This document shows, in pieces, positions 1 to 11,597 of a DNA stretch of 55,336 nt. Under the pieces are notes generated by a model, which saw nothing but the letters and a program-made list of their open reading frames with translations, was not told where the DNA came from and ran no database searches. Position numbers and translations under genes: made by a program. Numbering within the stretch: position 1 is the first letter of the stretch; each line of letters opens with the position of its first letter. The stretch comes from Dinochytrium kinnereticum (Eukaryota > Chytridiomycota > Chytridiomycetes > Chytridiales > Chytridiaceae): assembly GCA_027604005.1 (NCBI GenBank), contig JADGJT010000127.1, positions 1-55,336 on the forward strand. Direction: 5' to 3'.

Positions 1-719
1 AGTTGCGACCCTCTTGTGATGGGGAGTGCGGCACAACACCAAGTGTGCCTGCGTCTCCCATGTCGCCCTCACTTTTCTACTATGACAACCTTCATGCCTA
101 TCCTCAAATATGAATTTGAGGTTTGCAAAACAACTTTTGAATTGCGAAATTTCAATTAGAATTTTGAACTTGAAATTTCCAAATTTCATGCTTGCGAAAA
201 CTCTCTAATATCCAGCAAAATAAATGTGATGTAAGTAATATCTCTTGTATCGCCAGTAATACTTTTAGTGTATTTCCAGCTCCCATCAGGCTGTGGACAT
301 TGTAAATTCTGCAGAAACCATACACAGCTATCTACAGTGCAATTACCAATAGCTTTTATATTATAAAGTTCATTATTTAACCTCACGCTACTAGTAACCC
401 AGAAAACCACAACAAAAGAAAAAAAAGAAGAAGACAATTATAAAGTCAGCACCACAAAAAAGCAAAAATAAGAAAAGGAAAAAAGAGAGAACTCCTCCCA
501 CGAAACCAGCGCGGAGTGAGGTTTGGAAATCGATTCAGCCAAAACCAATAAGGGAAAAAAAAGAAATCAAAAGAAAGCAAAGTCCGTCCTTCGGTTTGGA
601 CTGATCTCCGCAGAGGTCGCCAGATCACAAAAAAAGGAAGAAAAGAAAAGAGGGGGGAAGACGGCAAAGGGGAAAAAAAAAAAAGCGGATGACGAAATGC
701 CGAGAAAGGAGAAGACAGA
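1..719. other. AT-rich intergenic stretch, no gene recognised
   Basis: This is the downstream flank of the fungalysin gene. It is rich in A and purine runs, and around 100-190 it has several copies of a gaaattt/aaatttc-like word that can pair with each other. The short open frames are low-complexity Lys-rich or Phe-rich peptides, and I recognise nothing in them. Confidence 0.5.
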
Positions 720-3700
720 TTAACAGTCAGCAGGAATAGACCTATCGTCCCTCATGTTCCTGGCATTAACACCAAGACCTCTCTTTGCAAAACCCCTCCA
801 AATGGCGCATCGGTACTTGCCACCAAACTCCTGCTTGTCAGCGGCAAGAATAGCATCCCTAGCAGTAACAAAGGTAGGATTGCACTCCTGCAACTTGAAC
901 GCGTCAATCAACAGCTGAATCATATCAGTGTTTCCTTTCCCACTTGAAGGAGCCTTCGGGTCTCTCAAGTTTTCAAAGAACCCAGAAGCGTCCACCATGT
1001 TCCAGTAAACCTCAAACAAGATAGACGCCCAGATCTCCCCAATGCGGTGCACCGCCGTCAGTCCTTGGATCGAAGAGTACATGAAGGTGTTGCGGCTCAG
1101 CGAAGTTGAGTAAGGTTGGGATCGAATGCCGCTTCGAGTGTTTCCGGTGGCGTAACCACCGATCACTCTGTCAGTGTCACGAGTATGGGTGGGTTGAGCC
1201 GTGATGATGTAGGCAAAGGTGTCGGCCCATCCTTCTCCCATGCCTCCGGCTTCGGTGGTTTGAAGACAGTTTTGGTTGAACTTGGAGCCAGTGAGACGGA
1301 TGGAGAGTCCGTGGGTCAGTTCATGGATGACAACGGTATGATCAAAATCTCCGTCTCGTTCAGACTGATAGAGTAGAAGTGGAAATACGATTAGTTAGAA
1401 AATGCTATTCCAGAAGCTCCGCAGTTGCGAGGAAGAAGGGGTTGAAGCAGAGGACAAAAAAAAAGGCAAACGAAAACTCACGTTGCGATTGGAGAAGAGG
1501 AACATGCTCATTTTCCCAGCAAGACCATCAGGTCCGGTTGAAAAGAAAGCGTTGTTCTTCCCACTTGCATCCTGAACGGTGGCGATAATGCCATCGTTTC
1601 CACGGCCACCGCGTCCAAAGTTGTCATTCTGGAAGTTGCCTGATTGCTCGTCAAACCCAAACTGGTACATTATGTCCTAGGAAAAATAAAAAGCGTGTTA
1701 ACAAACGACGAAAATCGTGAGAAAAAGAAACACAATAATCAGATAGGATAGCTTACATGGTACTCGTTACTCAAATAAAACACATTAACAGCCGCAGCTT
1801 GAACGCTGTCCGTCGCACTCCTCCTCGTATCAAACCTGTGTTCGAAAACATTCACTTTCTTCCCATTCACATCCTTGACCTCAGTCGCTCCCGCAGTCCT
1901 CTTGTTTGAGTCCATAACCACCAAGTTATTCCCACTGGTCTGAGCATTGTTGACATTGCCAATCCATCCCTTCGGAGATGCTTCACTGTCAGGAACAGCG
2001 TTGTCAATCATGATGATGCCCGGTTGATCGAGAGGTGATTCGCGGTTGTAGGGGAGAGCAAGGAAGTGGGCAGGGGCGTCGCTGTTTCCGGGGGGAGGTT
2101 GAGGGTTGGAGGTTGCGGTGGGTTTAGGAGGGACAGTGGTGGTGGTGGTGGTGGTGGTGGTAGGCTTAGGAGCGGTCGTGGTGGTGGTGGTGGTAGGCTT
2201 AGGAGCGACAGTAGTGGTGGTGGTGGTGGTGGTAGGCTTAGGAGCGACAGTGGTGGTGGTGGTGGTGGTGGTAGGCTTAGGAGCGACAGTCGTGGTGGTG
2301 GGGGTGATAGGCCCTTGTCCGATGGTGGTTGTGGTGGTGGTAGATGTAGGAATGACAACGGTGAAGGTAGCAGGAGGCTCAGTTGTGGTAGTCTCAGCAC
2401 TGGTAGGACCAGAGGGAACGATAAAAGTGAGAGTCGAAGCAGTGGTAGTAGGAACCGAGACCGCCGAAGTCTCGACAGAAGTGGTTGCAATGGTACTAGT
2501 GAAGGTGGTGGAGGGTACGAACACGGAAGTAAAAGTGGCCGTCTTGGTCCTGGTTCTGGTACGACGAGTGCTTGTCTTCGTAGTCCTGGTGCGAGTAGTT
2601 TTGGTGCGAGATGTCTTGGTGACGGTGGTTACAGTCTTGACAGCAGACGAAGTGCGGGTAGGCTTGGGCTTCGAAGGTGGGTAGCCAGGGATCTCGAAAA
2701 CAATCTCAATGCCAAATATACGCTTGAACCAGTCAGAGATACCCTGGAGGCGGTTGACCTGCTGCGGGCTAGGCCTCTGCTGCTGCTGCTGCTTACGTGA
2801 AAAGCCAGACACCTGGACGTCATCAACCACCCCAACCTCCTCGACCACAGGGACTAAAACATCGACATCCTCATCCACCACAAAAACATTATCAACCTCC
2901 TCATCGTAGTACTCAACAGCATCAGCCTCCTCAATCTTGGGCTGCTCAACTTCGTCCTCCGCACGTGGGCTAAGATCAACCTGCGCATCATACACCCAAT
3001 TGTTGACGGCAAAAACCTTTCCAGAGGTGGCTGAGACCAAGGCGTTCAGCCAAGAGTCGTCGCGCTCCACAACCATGTCCCAGACGAGCTCCAGGGTCTT
3101 CTCAGGAGTCATGTAGTACTTCTTGTCGACGGTGACGTCCGAGATGGTGAGACCGGCCTCAACAGCACCAAGGATGGATTTAGCGTCATCAGCAACCCTG
3201 AGCCCAGCGGGGATGGGCTGGTTGTCGTCGATAATGTCGGCTTCGCGGATGAAGGCAATGAGGGCGTCGACGGGGGAGACGGTCGGCTCGGTGGGGATAG
3301 GGTCGACGGAACGACGGGCAAGCGCAGAGCCAGAGGTCTCGAGATGCGAAGCAAGGATAACGTTGCCCTCCTTGTCGAGGTTGACGTTGGAGACGGCGTT
3401 GACGATGGGGATGCCGCGGTGCGTCTCCTGCAGGTAGATGTGCTGGCCGAGACGTGACGATTTGCTAAACGCGTTTTCAGTTGGAAGGAACAGAGGAGAG
3501 CACGTTAGAGAGGGAGGTAGAAACCAGCCATGCGGTGAGACGGGGGTCACACAGTTTGAGTCAGAAATAAGCTCAGGTCGCACCAGATTGTACAACGTGT
3601 AAGAGCCCAAAAAGGCAAATGCCTCACGTAAGCGTCAGAGGGGAAAGACAAGACATGCCAGCAAAAGCATCAATCACTCACGTCGACTGCACCTGGACGC

Positions 3701-3953
3701 TCTCCTCCTGCGCAGGGTTGCCGTCAGCGAGGCGGAGCTTGGAGAGGATGTAGAGCCGCGCTGCATCGGAAGCATCGACGCCCTTGGATATGGGGACGGG
3801 ACTGGTCTCCACGACGGTGGGCGGACTGAAGAAGGCGGGCAGCGCTATTTGACGCTTGAGAGAGATGGCAGGGGCAGCTGATCCTGGGGTGGAGGCAGAG
3901 GAGAGGACCAGCACCGCTGCCAGCAGCCGTGTGAGAGTAGAGTAGCAGTGCAT
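720..3953 (-). CDS. Secreted fungalysin (M36) metalloprotease with Thr-rich linker
   Basis: Extracellular zinc endopeptidase of the fungalysin/M36 family, made as a secreted zymogen. Exons (minus strand): 3953-3682, 3464-1757, 1676-1482, 1364-720, giving 939 aa. All donors are GTGAGT or GTAAGC. The first exon encodes a signal peptide (hydrophobic run LLAAVLVLSS) and the start of the FTP/PepSY propeptide, which continues in exon 2. Exon 4 carries the zinc site HELTHG (about residues 739-744) and the downstream glutamate in GGMGEGWAD (about 769), so the active site is intact. Oddity: between propeptide and catalytic domain there is an acidic stretch, a poly-Gln run and then about 150 residues dominated by Thr with VAPKP interruptions. 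A mucin-like linker there is unusual, because fungalysins normally pass almost directly from propeptide to catalytic domain. M36 proteases are expanded in chytrids. Product certain; exact exon edges likely. Confidence 0.93.
2107..2345 (-). repeat. Thr-coding minisatellite in the protease linker
   Basis: On the plus strand this reads as blocks of (GGT)n separated by taggcttaggagcgaca. In the gene frame it encodes runs of Thr broken by VAPKP. There are about five imperfect units of roughly 39-45 nt. It lies inside exon 2 of the fungalysin gene and is likely to vary in length. The other frames of this tract are open as poly-Val, poly-Gly or poly-Pro only because of the repeat. Confidence 0.85.
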
Positions 3954-4098
3954 TCTAGACAGTGTGTAGCGTGTAGCGGGGTGGTGTAGTGGTGTAGTTC
4001 TTCTAAGGGCAGTGAGCAGAGGTCTTCCTGAGCCAGCAGGAAGCGAGGTGAAATGGATGGCTGGGTTGAGGAACAGGAGGCGATGCAGGGCTGTCGGT

Positions 4099-4105
4099 CT
4101 TTATA
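4099..4105 (-). promoter_or_regulatory. TATA-like element of the fungalysin gene
   Basis: TATAAAG on the minus strand, about 146 nt upstream of the protease start codon. This is a plausible core promoter position if the 5' leader is about 110 nt. Based on motif and position only. Confidence 0.4.
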
Positions 4106-6057
4106 CCTGTCGCCATCGCACGCTGACGAGACAAGAAAGAGAAAGCGCCGAGGTGCCACAAGACAGCAGCCAGGGTGCACAAAATGCTTTATCCTTTTTA
4201 GGCCGCTGACATTGCCTTACGCCGCCCTGCTCCCATTGGCTGCTCGATGTCAGCAAGCAATGTCTTTCCACCGGCAGTTTCAACCGCAGGGCCAACGTGC
4301 ACCACCTGCTCTCCTCGCTTATTCAACAGGCGTTCAAGTGGCCGCTTATTCATTCCGCGTGCAGACTGCATTTTTATTATTTTACACATCCTGTAGTACG
4401 ATTATTACTAAATGCACTTTTATTTATTTGACCACTGTTATTCTAAATAAGGCAATTATTGGTTTTGGGGAAACTTTACAGAAAACTCACTGCCCAGCAG
4501 TCAAGCAATTATTTTGAGCCATTTTAATTCTCCGAGCGCAAATGGAGACTTCACACCATGGTTTAATATTATTGCACTGCAGAGTCTGTCTTTTGACCAG
4601 CAATCAATCAATCCATCGGACCAAGCCCTCCTGACATTAATTAATCCGTAAAAAATGCAGTTGCTCTGCGGTTTTCTTTTCTTTTTAATAATAAAGCAAA
4701 GATCAACCAACGTGCATGCGTGTTTTTTTATTTATTCCCCAGTACTTAGTAATAGCGAGACGGGGGGATGCATCACGGGACAATTATTCATGATCCATTC
4801 TCGTCTGTCTCCGTCAAATTAGTAAAAGCAGAATTGGTGATAAGAATACTGCCAATTAAAACTTCTGTGTGGAAATAAATCCGCGGGGAAAAGATGTGCG
4901 TGCGAACAGAGACAGTCGAGATGAGCAGCCACTCAGAACACTTGCCCATCATCCATTGAATATTTCCCCCCTTCACCTCCTTATATGGGCAATAGCTGGC
5001 TGGTGTCATTCCTTCTCTTTGATCAAGCATGTCGCCATTATTATTGCCGAATAACCCAAAGGATCAGATGAGATTTCGCTTCCAACAGCTAAGTCCTGTG
5101 CCAGGAAGATGGGGTCGCGTAGATATCATTCGAGGATGCCTCGAGAAGGAGTGAGCACGAACATTCATCTCTAGCTGAGCTTACCTATCCCGGTGATAAC
5201 CACCTTGCAGTTTTTGCATCCCTGCATTCGTTAATCGCAATCACAATGCAGGGTATGAATTAAACTCATTGGAAGAACGTCGACCAAGTCATGGAGCCAG
5301 CACGCTAAGATGGCATGTCTATAGTAAGGCATCGAGATGCTTCAAATATGTACCCCACACAAAGTCCTGGTTGCCACGCAAACGTATCTGTCTGCAATTA
5401 AATCCCACGATATGTCCTCCTTCTGAAGAACGTCAGAGCAGCATCTTGTCTTCACCCCATTATCAACCCAACCTCCCTTTTTCTCTGTTGTTCTTGACTT
5501 GAAAGTTGTTCCCATTCCGAAACTCCCTAGCCTCACAAGTGTCTGGTCGACGATTATTCGCAGCAAATGGTATGGAAAGGCAAAACTTAGATTCTAGTCA
5601 AAGTCGTGTAAGATGTGGTGGTTGAGTAATCAAGCTCCCTAAACATAAGCGATGTAAAACTCATCGAGCAATAAATCATAAGACCGAAGACCGAATGAGT
5701 TCTAAGTGGGTAGTGAGGATTCAGCTTGAGGTTAGCCTTGAGGGCCAGAAGTAACCGTACAGGAACATAAAGGGAGTTTTGAGAATTTCAATCTTTGGCA
5801 CCATCAAACATGTAAGATGCATCATCAATATTGTAGACCCCGATACCTTCCACCGGTGGCATGACCACGAGCCTTTCGTGCTCTGAAGCCAAGCTACATC
5901 GACATATTCAGTGATTTGTGCCAAAACTTGGTTTATTTATGACGATGCGAAAAGTAGCAAGAGGTCTCAGTCTCGGAAGAAAGATCAAGGAGGTGAGGGA
6001 GGTTGAGAACAATAAGAATAAATACAAGTGAGAGATACGCGTAGCTGGCCCATGAGA
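4106..6057. other. Intergenic region without recognisable gene
   Basis: About 2 kb between the protease promoter and the 3' end of the oxidoreductase gene. It is AT-rich (for example 4370-4470 and 4630-4740), with only short unsupported open frames on both strands. I found no protein motif, tRNA fold or repeat family. Confidence 0.5.
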
Positions 6058-7045
6058 TCAAGCAATATTCACAACGACTTTCCCGCGAACATGACCTTCC
6101 TCAAGGTACTCCATCGCAGCGACGACCTGATCCAAAGCGTACCTCCTATCAATGACAGCCCTAACCTTCCCATTCTCAATCAACTCTCTGATCTCTTTTA
6201 GATCGGGTGTACCCGGTTTCGGCATCTGCAAAAAGTTGGTGACAGTCTGGCTCTTGAATGCGCTCATCATCTTGGCCTTGGCAAAAAACCAAAGAAATCC
6301 CATCCCTTTCTGAATGCCACCCACCCACACATAGATCCCTTTTGGTTTCATGACCTTCACGCAGTTCGAGAAAGACTGCGTCGATACCGTGTCAAAGATC
6401 ACGTCGTATTGGACGTTCGTGGCGTCCGTGAAGTTCTCCTTGGTGTAATCCACAACGTGGTCCGCGCCGAGTGAACGAACAAGGTCAAGGTTCTTTGTGC
6501 TGCAAACAGCCGTCACCTCCGCCCCCATGGTCTTAGCGATCTGAATAGCAAACGTCCCAACCCCTCCAGACGATCCATTGATCAACACCCGTTGGCCGGC
6601 CTGTACTTTCGCCACCACTTTCAACCCCTCAAAGGCCGTACAAGCAGCCATAGGAACCACCGCAGCCTCCTCAAACGACATGTTACGAGGTTTAACAGCC
6701 ACAAACTCCTCCCCAATGCAAACATACTCCGCAAAAGCCCCAAAAGCTGGCGCAGGAATCTCTCCAAACACCTCATCACCAACTCTCAACCCCTTGACAT
6801 CGCTACCGATCTTTTCAACCACCCCAGAGATGTCGGAACCGAGAGGGCGGGGATTTGGACGTGTTAATCCTGTCATGAAACGAACGGGGAAGGGGTCGGC
6901 TCTCATGATGTGGGCATCCCCAGAGTTGAGACTTGCTGCGTGGACCTTGATGAGGACTTCCGTGGGCTTTGGGACTGGGCATTATTGTTTGAAGGGAGAG
7001 AGCCTCGGAGGGTGCACCGTACTTTGTGTGGACAAAGGCCTTCAT
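6058..7045 (-). CDS. Quinone oxidoreductase-like MDR protein, +1 frame break near the N-terminus
   Basis: Zinc-independent medium-chain reductase (zeta-crystallin / RTN4IP1-like) expected to reduce quinones or enones with NAD(P)H. The N-terminal GroES-like fold has PLGSDISGVVEKIG, and the Rossmann nucleotide site GSSGGVGTFAIQIAK follows; catalytic-zinc cysteines are absent. The natural start is ATG 7045 (MKAFVHTKYG...), but the frame must change once. After the codons for MPSPK the sequence AAAGCCCACG has one G too many, and skipping it gives PTEVLIKVHAASLNSGDAH, exactly what the family has here. The rest runs open to TGA at 6058; length without the extra base is about 328 aa, normal for the family. 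No intron fits the break. It could be a recent inactivating mutation, a sequencing error or a polymorphism. A shortened protein from ATG 6906 would lack the first beta-strands and probably not fold. Confidence 0.85.
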
Positions 7046-7150
7046 GGCAGCAATTATTTGTACAAATTACAGTGGGGAAAGAGTGGAAAGAACGTGAGAT
7101 GCTCGTTGGATGCTTGGAACTTAAGATCCCAACCCTTGTCAACCAACTCC

Positions 7151-7158
7151 TATTTATA
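7151..7158 (-). promoter_or_regulatory. TATA box of the oxidoreductase gene
   Basis: TATAAATA on the minus strand, 106 nt upstream of ATG 7045. Good consensus match and spacing for a fungal core promoter. Its preservation suggests the broken reading frame is recent or an error. Confidence 0.5.
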
Positions 7159-8229
7159 AAAATTCGCTGGTTCAGCATCACCTCAAAGTGGTCAATCCAA
7201 CACCCTGCACTCGGTGCCACAACATATGGAATGGATCCATGAAATCTTGCTGCTTCAGCATAATGATTGGAGAAGAACTTCAACAGACCTCCCGCAAAAC
7301 ACTGAGAAAATCATGGAGGCAATCTGCGACGCGGTGGGTGCGCGGGGGTTCAGCAGCGTCAGCGTCTTTGACGGATGGATGAAGCTGATGGTGAAGCAGG
7401 TGATGTCGGAGAGAGACGCACGCTGAAGCGGCTGGACCTTTGTTGATTGGTTTGGCTCATAACTTTATATTATAGACTAACTGCCTTTAAAAAAAATAGC
7501 TCAGCAAAGCAAACCAATAATTATCTTCATTGTAACTCCCAAACCTCCGCCCTGCTAACGCGATCATGGTCCTCTTGCCAAAATGGAGGTATTGATGCCG
7601 AATGAAGCATACAACCACACAGAGAGAGAAAAAAGAAAGAATAGAAAAGAAAAGAAAAACAACAACAACAACAAAGCTCAGAAGCTTGAAAAAAAGGAGA
7701 AAGAAAAAGAACCATGGAACCCAATTGTAGTTGCATATAAAAAAGCGGATTTTTCATCGAGAAAGAAATGACCGTAAGGAAAAGAATACCTAGGCGATTG
7801 AGTATGAAAGCACGTAAAAGAATTTAAGAGCGTGAGGCATAATAAAGAGGCAAACTATCAAACGTGAATTCATCAAAAATGTCGAAGCACCCCGTTCCTG
7901 AAACATGTGTCGCGACGAATCGTGGAACTCCCTCGTTTTCAAAAGAGCAGAAAAAGTACAAAAAGAAACAGGAAACGGAAGAAGAAAAAAAAATATGAAT
8001 GTCAATGATACGGCCAAATCAATTACATATCCAAGAGAGAAAATAGAAATTAAGACCGTCAAAAAATTGCAAGGAAGGGGGGGAGGGGGGGGAGGGTGGT
8101 CCTTCAAACGAAGAAAAGAAACGATGGTTTAAAGGAGAATTTTGAACATCTTGCGTCAGAGAATACCATCCCTCAATCCACCGAACACCTCCATCTACCT
8201 CTCCTGAATCTCCTCAAACTCCCTCTCAA
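7159..8229. other. Intergenic, purine-rich tracts, no clear gene
   Basis: Contains long purine-rich stretches (7615-7720, 7940-8000, 8060-8100). A 70-codon plus-strand open frame at 7214-7426 has ordinary composition, but I cannot match it to any family and it has no splice or promoter context. Treated as non-coding. Confidence 0.4.
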
Positions 8230-9540
8230 CCGAACCCGTCATCTCCATCCGAAACATAAAGTGCAGCCTGAAAGATCTCACATCATAACCTTCGTCCCAT
8301 GCCAACCATTTTACGTACAGGCAAGGAGTGCTCATTCATGCAAGCCCGACAAAACGAATGCTTGCAACTGAGAACAACAGGGTTTTGTTCGGAACAAAGG
8401 CCGAACCACTCGTTTCCTCCATCTCCCCTTCCTCTTTTCCAAGCCCCGTCTTAGCATTCAACAAGAAATCTAAATGGATAATCTCCTGTTCCGTCAAAAC
8501 CTTTTAAAACATCAAGCTGTCCTCCGTCTATCAACAAATCTAACCTCGGAATGAGTAACGCCATCCTCATGAAACCTCCCAGCCAGCATGTTCACAATCC
8601 TTGGCCGCTCCTCACTTTGCGAACTTCGAAGCCTCGCAACTGTAGACAGTCTCGCGCATGACTTCGCATCCAGTCGGTCAAAAGCGTAACGTCAAAAGTA
8701 ACCTGGATTCCATCCCATCTATGTAGCAGTAGTTTGGCATAGGATCTCCTTCCCGCAGAGCAACGCACTTTGGACAAGACCATTTCTTTCTCAAACTTGA
8801 CTGCAGGTGGTTCTGTGGGCAAAATATATCACCTGAAGTTGGAAGAATCCACCAATACGATTATTGAGCGTCGGAGATAGGGGCAGACCTGAGGCTCCAA
8901 CAGAGATCCGGCAAACGAAGGAACCGCAACTCACTGTCGAAAATGAAATCGACGTAGTCATTGGAACGAGCCTTATAAACAGTCTCACATTGGCTTGAAA
9001 GCTGACCAGTATAGTACCCCACAGAATACCTGCTTAATGCCGCCCCCATCACCCAATTCAGCAGCCAGCTCAAGTGCACAACGGCCCATTTTATCGCGCT
9101 GAAAGATGAGTCGGCTTGGACCTTCCCTAACTGTAATAGAATTCAACGTTCTCTTGACACTCATGAACGACGGCATGTAGAAGGTCGAAGCCAGAGTCCT
9201 CAGCTTGAATAAAGATTGGCACATTCTTGGTTCTAAACAACTCAGTCAGGTAGAAGAGGTTTAGGCACTTTTGCGTCCCACTCGCCAGTCTTAATAGCCT
9301 CTTTAACTTTTAGTTCGGCGGCATTCCACCGAGCTAATGGATTTCATTCATCGTCTTTGCTACCATTTGGGTTTTGCGCAGATATCTGACAATCTTTGAG
9401 GGGTAAAAAGCAGACCAACTGAACTGAAGTTGAGTCGTAATGGACAGCAGAAACAAAAAGCTGCCCATCATCGTCCACTTCATCTCTAATCCTGTTCCGA
9501 CATTTGCATACTTTTGATGCGGCGAGCGATATTTACTAAT
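8230..9540 (-). pseudogene. Probable decayed gene with RING-like and ankyrin-like signatures
   Basis: No continuous reading frame exists here, but fragments on the minus strand look like protein. At about 8310-8412 one frame reads FGLCSEQNPVVLSC then KHSFCRACMNEH. This is the C-x-H-x-F-C-x2-C core of a RING finger, with the first zinc cysteine replaced by Phe. At about 9060-9240 fragments DLLHAVVHECQENV and RDKMGRCALELAAELG resemble ankyrin repeats, and at about 9250-9330 there is RWNAAELKVKEAIKTGEW. Neighbouring fragments lie in shifted frames with stops between them. Some shifts could be short introns (a 49-nt GTTGAA...TTTCAG candidate restores the ankyrin register near 9110-9150), but not all. 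Best reading: remnant of an ankyrin-RING ubiquitin-ligase-like gene. A heavily spliced functional gene remains possible. Confidence 0.35.
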
Positions 9541-9827
9541 AATCAACACTCTTGTATCTGTCTGCAGTGAAGAATTGATCATGAAACATTGAAATATACG
9601 ATGAAAGAACCAGGATACGGAAAAAAGCTCAGCAATACGATATGGCAACGACACCGCCGATAACTTAATTAGGGTAAAAAGGAAAAGGTACATGATAATT
9701 GAACCAACTTTGCTCTATAGGAAGAAATAGGAAGGAAAAAGAGACCGAGAAACGGCGAGAAAAGAAAAAGAGCGTAACATAAACGAAGAAGATTAAAGAA
9801 AAAAGAAAGTATTATAAAGAAAAAGGT

Positions 9828-11527
9828 TTAATTGAAGCGGCACACGCTCCAGTCCTTCTCCTTAACACACTTCTGGCCAGGCCCGCACTCAGAGTCAACA
9901 CGGCAGAAGCAGTTATCCTCCATCCCGCATCCATTACCACGCGGAAGGGGCTGGTTGAAGAACGTGCGACGAGCCCAGTCATTGTGGAAGACACCAAAGG
10001 GGTCGAAGTCAGTAGCAGCGCTGAGGGCAAAACGCTGCAAGCCAGGGCTGTTCTTGTACAGGAAGCGAGACTGAAACATCGCCAACCCGTTCTTTCCCCA
10101 GTGAGGACGACCCTCGAATTCCTTGATGAGAAGTTGGGAAATGGCGGAGATGGCGTCAGTATCGAGGCGGTTGTCCGTGGTGGGGTTCATGCGACGTATG
10201 GAGACAATCTCGAAGTAAACCGAATCACGTTTGGCTGCGGTGGAGGCGAGTCCGTTGGAGCCTTTAACGAAGCGAAGGAAGATACCGTTGAAAGGCAGGC
10301 AGGCGGGGTACAACTTCAAAATCTCCTTGACAGCCGTAGCAGCCTCTGGAAGTCGATCGATGGGGATCGAGATGGATACATCAACAAGCTGAAGTGGCTT
10401 GTCAGCAATGTCCCACGCACACGTTCCCTTGACGCAGTGATTGTTCATAATCTTACGACCAAAGCCCGTGGCAGGGTTGGAAGGGGTGAAAGTGGCCGGG
10501 TTGATGTAAGGGCTGTTGCGTCGAGGCTCATATTGAGCGGCAAAGTTGTTGGTTGCCAGTCCGCACCAGGGTTCCGTGAGGCGACCGGTTTGCAGACTCT
10601 CATAGGTTGTCACTAAGTTCTGGATGTTAGCCTGAGCAGGAGGGGGGATGGGTCCACCGACGGTCCAGATATCACCACCAGGGGTGGCAACAGGAACGTA
10701 AGATCCGTTGGTGACGGCAACCTGGTTGACGGATGGGAACCAGTACATGTAGTAGTAATCGTATTTGGCCAGATCCTGGTTGAATGCACCGGTGAACAGA
10801 AGTGACTCCGAGGTTGGATACGTCGACACAGTGACCTTGTAGTTGGGGACGGCCTTAAAGACGACCTCGGTGATGATCCCGACGAGACCCAAGTGAACAC
10901 GAACAACATCGATATCCGGGTCACAGTTTTTGATCACCCTGAGACGGCCAAGACCGTCAATGAGGGTGATCTGAACAATCTGATCTGAGATTGTACTGGG
11001 GTGCTTGAGGGATGAACCATGAGCACCGGTGGCGATCGCACCGCCAACTGTGATGCCACCAAAGGCGGGGAAGTGAGGAAGCATCAAACCTTTAGCCTCA
11101 AGAGCGTCCAAGACCTGGTAAAGGTAGGCTCCACCACCAACAACGACGGTCTTAGAAGGCTCATCAATCCAGATTTTGTTAAAGGCTGAAAGGGAGACGG
11201 CAATTCCATCAGTGCAGATGATGTCGTTGGCTACATGGCAAAATGAAAGTTAGAACCAACTAGATAAGAGAAAAGGAAGCAGCTCGTTTGAGGAGGTCAT
11301 GAATCTTCCAGAAACATACCCGAGTGCTGAGATCCCAAAGCTTTGACTTTCTTGAATGAGAGAGCAGCCTCCTTAACGATAGCGGAGATCTGCTCGGTGG
11401 TGTTGGGGTAACGGATCTCCTCGGCAGAGCATGCCACAGTCTTTGAGTAGGGGGTGTAGTCGTATTCAGCACGGACAGTCGCAGCCAGGAAGGCCGCAGC
11501 AGCGGCAAGGAGCTTGCCAACGATCAT
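9828..11527 (-). CDS. Secreted FAD-dependent sugar-1,4-lactone oxidase (ALO/GULO family)
   Basis: Vanillyl-alcohol-oxidase-superfamily flavoenzyme that oxidises an aldonolactone and passes electrons to O2, releasing H2O2; the family includes D-arabinono- and L-gulono-1,4-lactone oxidases. Exons 11527-11320 and 11230-9828 with a GTATGT donor, 536 aa. A signal peptide (LLAAAAAFLAATVRA) opens the protein. The FAD_binding_4 domain follows, with LGSQHSANDIICTDG; its His aligns with the His that carries covalent FAD in relatives. FGGITVGGAIATGAHGSS is the PP-binding loop. The ALO C-terminal domain has the diagnostic HWGKN catalytic motif. Oddity: the last about 35 residues form a Cys-rich tail (CGMEDNCFCRVDSECGPGQ), so this paralogue is extracellular or in the secretory route. 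Yeast ALO, by contrast, is mitochondrial and makes erythroascorbate. The substrate cannot be told from sequence. Confidence 0.92.
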
Positions 11528-11589
11528 TAGGATGGGGGGAGGGGATGGGTGATGATGGAAAAAGGATTCCTGTAGAGGAAGAACGTGGA

Positions 11590-11597
11590 TTTTTATA
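11590..11597 (-). promoter_or_regulatory. TATA box of the lactone oxidase gene
   Basis: TATAAAAA on the minus strand, 63 nt upstream of ATG 11527. Strong match at normal spacing. Confidence 0.5.

Noticed and set aside
2008..2800. Long plus- and minus-strand frames rich in poly-Val, poly-Gly or poly-Pro opposite and beside the fungalysin gene
   Set aside because: They arise from the (GGT)n/(ACC)n repeat being open in all frames; only the Thr frame continues into protease domains on both sides.
8590..8822. Several overlapping protein-like minus-strand frames, and the idea of repeated +1 frameshifting at stop codons
   Set aside because: All three frames are open here, and any stop can be skipped by one base, so apparent continuity proves nothing. 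No slippery-site pattern repeats.
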